Part shown: positions 25,795 to 30,992 of the stretch, in pieces
Position numbering within the stretch: position 1 is the first letter of the stretch
Layout of the letters: every line of letters starts with the position of its first letter
Source of the DNA: a virus
DNA: 30,992 bases
Direction: 5' to 3' (one strand)
IMG/VR virus record: IMGVR_UViG_3300043470_000170
Span: 1-30,992 of that record
Translations under genes and position numbers: made by a program
The notes under the pieces: generated by a model
The model's input: the letters and a program-made list of their open reading frames with translations, nothing else
The model's database searches: none
Told to the model about the DNA's origin: nothing

Positions 25795-26130
25795 ATGAAC
25801 ATTTTAACTACAAGCGCAACAGCGCAGAATTTACAAATTATCCCTCGCTCGTTTCCTGCTTCTGTATCGGCACGGTTAACGAATGAATCTACCAATACCA
25901 CCCAGACGCAAACAATCGCACCTACAAGCGCAAACGGGTATATGACCTTGAATGCTGCTTGGACTTTGAAGGCACAAAACTTTTACCTATTGGAGGTGTT
26001 TAGTGGTGTAAATTTGATTTATCGTGGCCGGGTATTCTGCACCGACCAAACAAACTTCGAGAAGTTCACCGTGAATGCCGGGGTGTACGACCAAGAAACC
26101 GCAGGAGATAATACGTTCGTAATTATATGA
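25795..26130 (+). CDS. Beta-rich structural protein of unknown function (111 aa)
   Basis: A strand-rich protein (LQIIPRSFPASVSARLTN, then FYLLEVFSGVNLIYRGRVFC, and a final TFVII strand). It looks like a single Ig-like or jelly-roll domain. It is the first gene of the portal block, overlapping the portal start as ATGA. A head decoration or connector role is plausible. No promoter with the TAnnTTTG box was found in the 43 nt between the terminator and the gene. Confidence 0.65.
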   Translation: MNILTTSATAQNLQIIPRSFPASVSARLTNESTNTTQTQTIAPTSANGYMTLNAAWTLKAQNFYLLEVFSGVNLIYRGRVFCTDQTNFEKFTVNAGVYDQETAGDNTFVII

Positions 26131-27890
26131 GCAACATACGATTTATGGCCTTAAATTCCTACGTTAAGCCGCAGGTAAAGGAGGTTAGTGGAAAGAATTG
26201 GATTGAGTACGGGAATGATAACAATTATTTCCAATACTTAATCGACCGCTACAACGGGAGCCCTACCAATAACGCAATCATTAACGGCGTTATCGATATG
26301 ATTTTCGGCAAGGGTCTGGCTGCAACAGACGCAGCCCAGAAGCCCGACGAGTACGCAATGATGATGGGCTTATTCACCAAGAATTGCGTTAAGAAGGTCG
26401 TTAGCGATTTTAAGATGATGGGCAACGCTGCCTTTCAGGTTATTTACAACCAAGACCACTCAAAGGTTGTGGGGATTGAGCATATCCCAGTCGAGACCTT
26501 GCGTGCTGAAAAGTGCAACGAGGAAGGTTTTATCCCTGCTTATTACTACGCAAAGAATTGGGATAGGGTAGCACAACGCAAGGAAGTTCCGGTACGCATT
26601 GATGCTTACGGAATGTCCAAGGCGGGTATCGAGATTCTGTACATTAAACCGTACAAAGCAGGATACTACTACTACGCCCCAACGGACTACCAAGGTTCCT
26701 TGCCTTACGCAGAGCTGGAGGAAGAGGTAGCGAATTACCATATCAGCAACATTAAGAACGGACTTGCTCCGTCTATGCTGATTAACTTTAATAACGGAAC
26801 ACCTACCGAAGACGAGCAGAGCTTAATTGAGGCACGTATTGCCGATAAGTTTTCCGGTAGCTCGAATGCTGGCCGTTTTATCTTGGCGTTTAACGATAAC
26901 AAGGAACTCGCAGCAACAATCGAACCCGTACAATTATCCGACGCAAGCGAGCAGTACCAATTCCTTTCCTCGGAATGTACGCAAAAGATTATGGTAGGTC
27001 ACCGGGTCACAAGCCCGATGCTTTTGGGCATTAAGGATAGCAGCGGACTTGGTAATAATGCCGACGAGTTGAAGACGGCTTCTATCTTGTTTGATAACGT
27101 GGTTATTAGACCATTACAAGAGATTATCCTCGATGCAATAGAGCAAGTGCTATCTTTCAACGGGGCGGCCTTAAATATCTATTTTAAGACGTTACAGCCG
27201 TTGGAGTTCAAAGAGGAAATTGTTGCTCCTTCCGAGGTGGTGGAGGAATCTACCGGAGTGGAGGATAGCGGTATTGCAATGTCCGCCGACGTGAGCGACG
27301 AAGTTCTTAACGGAATGTTCGATGCGTTGAACGAGTTTGGCGAAGACGAGGACTTGGACGAATGGGAATTGGTGGACGAACGCCCCGTTGACTACGAGCA
27401 AGAGGAGTATTTGGATTCAATCTTAAAGTTCGCCAAGACCGGTGAGGCGTTTCCCAACGCAAAGAGTGAGCAAGACGGAGTAACCAAAGACGGACGCAAG
27501 TACAAGATTCGTTATTCCTATGCCCCTGGCACAACCAAGACCAATAGCCGTGAGTTTTGCAAGCTGATGGTAAACGCAAAGAAGGTGTACCGCAAGGAGG
27601 ATATTATGCGTATGCGCAAGCAGGAAGTTAACGCAGGATTCGGGCCTCGTGGCGCAGCAACATACGATATATGGCTCTACAAAGGAGGCGCACGTTGTCA
27701 TCACTTCTGGATGCGTAAGACCTACCTGGCAAAAGCCGAAGGCGTAACTCCTGACGCTAAAAACCCGAATGCCGACGTATCGGTAAACCAAGCTCGTAAG
27801 GCAGGCGTAAAGCCAGAGACGAATAACCCAAAGGTTGCAAAGCGTCCGGTAGATATGCCCCACCAAGGATTCTTAAAACCTCGTAAATAA
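26127..27890 (+). CDS. Portal protein with MuF-like C-terminal domain (587 aa)
   Basis: Residues 1-~380 fit a portal: NNYFQYLIDRYNGSPTNNAI, IINGVIDMIFGKGL, then DFKMMGNAAFQVIYNQDHSK with VVGIEHIPVETLR, and the later QKIMVGHRVTSPMLLGIKD. An acidic linker (about 385-440) leads to a C-terminal domain (about 450-530) with TNSREFCKLMVNAKKVYRKE and GGARCHHFW at 520-528. The latter two resemble the SRxFC and C-H blocks of MuF-type minor head proteins, usually a separate gene next to the portal. The portal forms the 12-fold DNA channel. It overlaps both neighbours by 1-4 nt. Confidence 0.82.
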   Translation: MSNIRFMALNSYVKPQVKEVSGKNWIEYGNDNNYFQYLIDRYNGSPTNNAIINGVIDMIFGKGLAATDAAQKPDEYAMMMGLFTKNCVKKVVSDFKMMGNAAFQVIYNQDHSKVVGIEHIPVETLRAEKCNEEGFIPAYYYAKNWDRVAQRKEVPVRIDAYGMSKAGIEILYIKPYKAGYYYYAPTDYQGSLPYAELEEEVANYHISNIKNGLAPSMLINFNNGTPTEDEQSLIEARIADKFSGSSNAGRFILAFNDNKELAATIEPVQLSDASEQYQFLSSECTQKIMVGHRVTSPMLLGIKDSSGLGNNADELKTASILFDNVVIRPLQEIILDAIEQVLSFNGAALNIYFKTLQPLEFKEEIVAPSEVVEESTGVEDSGIAMSADVSDEVLNGMFDALNEFGEDEDLDEWELVDERPVDYEQEEYLDSILKFAKTGEAFPNAKSEQDGVTKDGRKYKIRYSYAPGTTKTNSREFCKLMVNAKKVYRKEDIMRMRKQEVNAGFGPRGAATYDIWLYKGGARCHHFWMRKTYLAKAEGVTPDAKNPNADVSVNQARKAGVKPETNNPKVAKRPVDMPHQGFLKPRK

Positions 27891-28390
27891 TGGCCACGGC
27901 TCTTTTTATCAAACGTGAGGATATTGTACGCAATACGGTTATTTCCGGCAACGTCGATACGGATAAGTTTATCCAGTTTATCAAGATTGCCCAAGAGATT
28001 CATATCCAGAATTACACGGGTACAAAGCTGTACGATAAGATTTCCTCGGATATTATCGCTAACACCCTTTCAGGTAATTACCTATCCCTTGTAACGGATT
28101 ACGTGCAGCCAATGCTTATTCACTTTGCAATGGTTGAGTATTTACCGTTTGCTGCTTACACAGTTGCTAACGGAGGCGTGTACAAGCACACGAGCGAGAA
28201 CGCAACAAACGCAGAGAAAATCGAAATTGATTATTTAGTCGAAAAGGAACGCACCATAGCCAAATACTACACGGAGCGTTTTATCGACTATATGAGCTTC
28301 AATCAATCTTTATTCCCAGAATACAATGCCAACGTCAACGAAGACATCTACCCAGACCGAGATTCCCGCCCGGCCTCGTGGGTTCTATAA
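27890..28390 (+). CDS. Head-tail connector-like protein (166 aa)
   Basis: A mostly helical protein beginning MATALFIKREDIVRNTVISG, with FIQFIKIAQEIHIQNYTGTK and LYDKISSDI following, then an acidic end. The KxxxIxYxGTxLYDKI block is typical of a connector/adaptor family found after portals in Bacteroidetes phages (DUF6712-like, from recollection). It starts on the last base of the portal stop. Confidence 0.68.
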   Translation: MATALFIKREDIVRNTVISGNVDTDKFIQFIKIAQEIHIQNYTGTKLYDKISSDIIANTLSGNYLSLVTDYVQPMLIHFAMVEYLPFAAYTVANGGVYKHTSENATNAEKIEIDYLVEKERTIAKYYTERFIDYMSFNQSLFPEYNANVNEDIYPDRDSRPASWVL

Positions 28391-28434
28391 AGTAAAAACC
28401 GAGAATCTAATTAAATTAAAAAAGTACCTGGAAA

Positions 28435-28647
28435 ATGGCAAATAGCATCGGTTGGGGTAATATCTACTGCTCCTCTAATTGGGGAGACGAGGACTACAAT
28501 ACACGGGCAATAGGTGACGTACCTACTTGCTTTGGTAATGCTTATATATATGCGGATGCGTATGTTGCTCGTGTAGCCGCCGATAGCGGAACCACTGAAG
28601 GATACGAGTGTTTGGTAAATTCAATAGACGCCTTAAATTTTAACTAA
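28435..28647 (+). CDS. Small protein before the fibre gene (70 aa)
   Basis: A short acidic Gly/Tyr-rich protein (NSIGWGNIYCSSNWGDEDYN, later VPTCFGNAYIYADAYVARVA). No domain recognised. It overlaps the fibre start by 1 nt and has its own A-rich leader (AATTAAATTAAAAAAG). It may be a structural or fibre-attachment protein. Confidence 0.65.
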   Translation: MANSIGWGNIYCSSNWGDEDYNTRAIGDVPTCFGNAYIYADAYVARVAADSGTTEGYECLVNSIDALNFN

Positions 28648-30359
28648 TGAGTTTTTACGACGACAGTTCTCTGGTAGTAATTCCCAGCGGATACAAGACA
28701 AGCAAGGTATATGCCGAGAAGCCAACAGATGGCTCAGGGGATTTAGCGTTCACCCGTACAGGGGATACGGCTACTCGTGTAAATTCTGCGGGGCTGATTG
28801 AGAAGGTGCGGACTAATTTGTACACATACTCGCAAGCATTTGCAAATGCAGCTTGGTTAACTATTGATACAACAAAGGTCTCAACTTCTGCAACCGACCC
28901 AAATGGCGGAACAACCGCAGCAAATGTGACTTGGACTGCTGGAACTGGTAGGTATTTTTACCAAAACGTCGGCACTTCAAACATAGCGACTGTTTCATTT
29001 TATGTAAAATCAAATGGAGGAGGAAATAACTTTCGTTTTTTTGCAAATGGAGCAACATCGTTTAGCGCAAATTTAACGGCTACTTCAACTTGGACTCGCT
29101 ATTCTTTTTCTTTTACTGGTACTGGTGCGGTAGGCGTTGGAATTACAAACGCTTCAGACAATTCAGCTGCTAATTTACTATTTGCCTTTGCCCAGCTCGA
29201 AACGGGCGACATAGCAACAGACTACATACCCACCACCACCGCAGCCGTATCAGTTGGCCCAGTTGCTAACGTACCCCGTCTTGACTATTTAGGTAGCACT
29301 TGCCCCCGCTTGTTGCTGGAGCCACAGCGGACGAATAGTGCCCTATACTCGGAGCAGTTTAATAATGCGGCTTGGTCTAAAAATCAATCTACAATATCTA
29401 TAAATTCAGCGACATCGCCAGATGGAAATATGAGCGCAGATAAATTAGTTGAAGATTCATCGAATGCGTTTCACGACATAAACCAATTACCATTTAGCAC
29501 AACTGGCGGTCAAACTTATACCTTTTCTATATTTGTAAAACCAGATACAAGAAGTAAAATTAGAATAGGGTATGGGGCTCTTGTTAATTTTGACGCATTC
29601 GGAGGCGATGTTTTCGCAATTATTGACGTTAGTAATAAAAGCGTAATTTCTTCAGTTTTAAGCCCTACCATTTTATTTTCTGATTTTGAAAATGGATATG
29701 TTAGGGTTACTTTCTTAAAACAAGCCACTGGTAGCGGGCAGTTTAATTTAATTTTTGGCTTGGTAAATAACTCAAACGCAGCTTCATATTTAGGTGATGG
29801 AAGTAGCGGTTTATTTATTTGGGGCGCACAAGTTGAAGCGGGAGCCTACGCCACCTCTTACATTCCAACGCTTGCAGCATCCGCAACCCGTGGGGAAGAT
29901 TTTTACGCAAAAGCTGGCTTTGGTAATGTTTCAACGGCTGGCACTTTGTATTATGAATTTCAAAACTACCAAAGCCCAGCAGCTGCAAACGGCCTTTATA
30001 TGGTATGCCTTTTCGCTGGCTCTGCGGTAACGAGTACCGCTTATTCACCTGCCGAAAGTATTAGCATTATCAATAATGGAGTTACCGTTCAAGGTAGAAA
30101 TGACGGCCTTGCAACTACTTTGTTTAGTATTACGCCAGCTCTAAACGCAACGGTAAAGGTTGCTTTGCGCTACGACGGAACTAATGTAGTGGCTTTTGTA
30201 AACGGAGTGAAGGGGACAGTATTCTCCGATACTGCCGTAGGTGCAAAAAACGCAATACGAGTAAACAACGGAGAGAACGCAACGCACGCAACAAAGCAAC
30301 TATTATTTTTCCCGTCTGCTCTTACAGATGCTCAACTAATTGAACTCACTACATTATGA
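28647..30359 (+). CDS. Tail fibre with two carbohydrate-binding-like modules and a LamG-like end (570 aa)
   Basis: Likely receptor-binding protein. After a short N-terminal part with TRTGDTATRVNSAGLIEKV, two related modules follow: residues 55-196 (RTNLYTYSQAFANAAW ... TDYIPTT) and 228-408 (RTNSALYSEQFNNAAW ... TSYIPTL). Each begins with RTN and a Y-S-x-x-F-x-N-A-A-W motif and ends with YIPT, as in phage sugar-binding modules. The C-terminal ~160 residues (GTLYYEFQNYQSPAAANGLY, VKVALRYDGTNVVAFVNGVK, FPSALTDAQLIELTTL) are a concanavalin/LamG-like jelly roll. Base composition inside both modules drops in GC against the flanks, suggesting module exchange. The stop overlaps the 126-aa gene as ATGA. 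Confidence 0.82.
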   Translation: MSFYDDSSLVVIPSGYKTSKVYAEKPTDGSGDLAFTRTGDTATRVNSAGLIEKVRTNLYTYSQAFANAAWLTIDTTKVSTSATDPNGGTTAANVTWTAGTGRYFYQNVGTSNIATVSFYVKSNGGGNNFRFFANGATSFSANLTATSTWTRYSFSFTGTGAVGVGITNASDNSAANLLFAFAQLETGDIATDYIPTTTAAVSVGPVANVPRLDYLGSTCPRLLLEPQRTNSALYSEQFNNAAWSKNQSTISINSATSPDGNMSADKLVEDSSNAFHDINQLPFSTTGGQTYTFSIFVKPDTRSKIRIGYGALVNFDAFGGDVFAIIDVSNKSVISSVLSPTILFSDFENGYVRVTFLKQATGSGQFNLIFGLVNNSNAASYLGDGSSGLFIWGAQVEAGAYATSYIPTLAASATRGEDFYAKAGFGNVSTAGTLYYEFQNYQSPAAANGLYMVCLFAGSAVTSTAYSPAESISIINNGVTVQGRNDGLATTLFSITPALNATVKVALRYDGTNVVAFVNGVKGTVFSDTAVGAKNAIRVNNGENATHATKQLLFFPSALTDAQLIELTTL

Positions 30360-30736
30360 TATTCCGTAAGTACGCCTTTGCTGACTGGGCAACAGCCAAA
30401 GCAGCAATACAAGTAGAAGTAACAACACCCGAAGGGGTAGAACTCGTCTGGAATCAAGACCTCGTTGCCTGCGTTGTGGAAATAGGCCACCTATGTACGC
30501 AATGGGGAACCGATGCCGAGGGCTTACCCGTATGCGAAGCAACAGACCCGCTCTATGCCGTTGACATCGTGTGGCAGGAATCGGCTCTTGCTGCTTACGA
30601 TAGTGCGTTGGTATGGCCAAACCCAGTCGGAGTTAATTCTTTTGGTTACACTCTGGACACCGAGTACGCCCAAGCGTTTTGCGTAGCGAATCCTGATTCC
30701 GAATACTGCCAACCTCCAGCACCATTCGAGATATGA
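30356..30736 (+). CDS. Hypothetical protein between fibre and lysis genes (126 aa), copy 2
   Basis: The counterpart of 53-433, same length, with about ten residue changes (for example S14A in ATAKAAI, GLPVCEA for GMQVCEA, QESALAA for QDTALAA, and the end PAPFEI for PAPIEQ). The conservation of length and frame with many silent changes shows purifying selection on both copies. It starts within the fibre stop as ATGA. Confidence 0.85.
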   Translation: MIFRKYAFADWATAKAAIQVEVTTPEGVELVWNQDLVACVVEIGHLCTQWGTDAEGLPVCEATDPLYAVDIVWQESALAAYDSALVWPNPVGVNSFGYTLDTEYAQAFCVANPDSEYCQPPAPFEI

Positions 30737-30894
30737 AAACAGATAGTTCAAGTGCGGTAGCGACCTCTTGGAGTTTAGCCGTTGGAGGATTAACGATTGC
30801 CGAGGTGCATCAGATTGCGGGGATGCTTGTAATGCTGACCTCTTTTGTGTACACCTTGTGGCGTTGGAACCGAGATATCAAGAATGATAAATAG
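30733..30894 (+). CDS. Small membrane protein, holin candidate (53 aa), copy 2
   Basis: The counterpart of 430-591, also beginning in an ATGA overlap. The membrane helix is unchanged; only MKT for MKA at the start and DIKNDK for DIRNDK at the end differ at protein level. Most base changes are silent. Confidence 0.75.
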   Translation: MKTDSSSAVATSWSLAVGGLTIAEVHQIAGMLVMLTSFVYTLWRWNRDIKNDK

Positions 30895-30992
30895 AATCTT
30901 CCGTAACCCAAAAACTACCGTTATAGGGCTTATCTTAATTTCATTCGGGGGTATCCTCGTTTGGTTTGAGAAAGCGTCGCTAACGGAGTTTA
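30884..30992 (+). CDS. Two-helix holin candidate, truncated by the window end, copy 2
   Basis: The first ~36 codons of the counterpart of 581-823. It reads the same MISR-type start (MINRIFRNPKTTVIG, one Ser to Asn change) and is cut at the window end before the second helix. The last 83 nt are identical to the left copy. Confidence 0.8.
   Translation, partial: MINRIFRNPKTTVIGLILISFGGILVWFEKASLTEF

Larger units (their letters stand above)
30304..30992 (+). repeat. Right copy of diverged terminal direct repeat
   Basis: The partner of positions 1-689 (offset 30303, no gaps, about 50 mismatches). If the molecule is circular or terminally redundant, one genome unit is about 30,303 bp and the two ends come from different variants. 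If not, this is a real diverged tandem copy of the fibre-lysis junction. Confidence 0.9.

Noticed and set aside
27423-27866. Minus-strand frame of 147 codons within the portal gene
   Set aside because: Antisense shadow of the portal C-terminal domain; Cys/Leu/Arg-rich with no recognisable motif.
1-30992. Temperate lifestyle, CRISPR array, reverse transcriptase or diversity-generating retroelement
   Set aside because: No integrase, repressor or attachment site, no spaced repeat array and no reverse transcriptase motif (YxDD) in any convincing gene. The fibre variation is better explained by module exchange.

Overview
The window looks like essentially a whole genome of a tailed, probably lytic dsDNA phage of a Bacteroidetes host. 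Every recognisable gene but one is on the + strand and most neighbours overlap by a few bases (ATGA junctions). No integrase, excisionase or repressor was seen. The host group is inferred from early promoters that match the Bacteroidetes -33/-7 pattern (TTG, about 18 nt, TAnnTTTG), from A-rich translation starts without clear Shine-Dalgarno sequences, and from protein families familiar from Bacteroidetes phages. Family assignments come from reading motifs by eye; no database search was run.

Layout. (1) 1-1801, lysis module: tail end of a LamG-like fibre gene, a 126-aa protein, two small membrane proteins (holin candidates), an M15 peptidase endolysin and a one-piece spanin (u-spanin). (2) 1802-2055: AT-rich non-coding stretch with palindromes and many AGTTA repeats, a candidate origin or control region. 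(3) 2056-7408, early/replication genes in three transcription units, each opened by a TAnGTTTG promoter: DUF3310, RusA-like resolvase, an OB/SSB-like protein, a tRNA-like element, DnaB-like helicase, a DnaA-type HTH protein, a sigma-like factor, a PD-(D/E)XK nuclease and small proteins. (4) 7419-12905, accessory/recombination genes: RecE-like exonuclease, many tiny proteins, an HNH protein, two glycosyltransferases and a ParB-methyltransferase fusion. (5) 12892-30359, packaging and virion genes: small and large terminase, a putative tail chaperone with a probable -1 frameshift, tail completion proteins, two large tail/baseplate proteins, tape measure, head protease, scaffold-like protein, major capsid, tail tube, portal-MuF fusion, connector and a LamG-type fibre. 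A lone minus-strand HNH gene (22368-23144) interrupts the head genes. (6) 30304-30992 repeats positions 1-689 without gaps but with about 7% mismatches, so one genome unit is about 30,303 bp.

How it fits together. The early units would make the replisome loader/helicase, recombination nucleases and a sigma-like factor that could redirect host polymerase to the virion genes. Hairpin terminators separate the early units and flank the capsid and tail-tube block, which probably sets the dose of these abundant proteins. Virion gene order is unusual: tail genes follow the terminase, and the portal comes after the capsid, more than 11 kb from the terminase. The most notable signals are an initiator-less reading frame behind a T9 slippery run (14784-15110), a tRNA-like element with a 10-bp hairpin in place of a normal anticodon arm (3729-3849), a duplicated terminator-promoter cassette, and the diverged terminal repeat.
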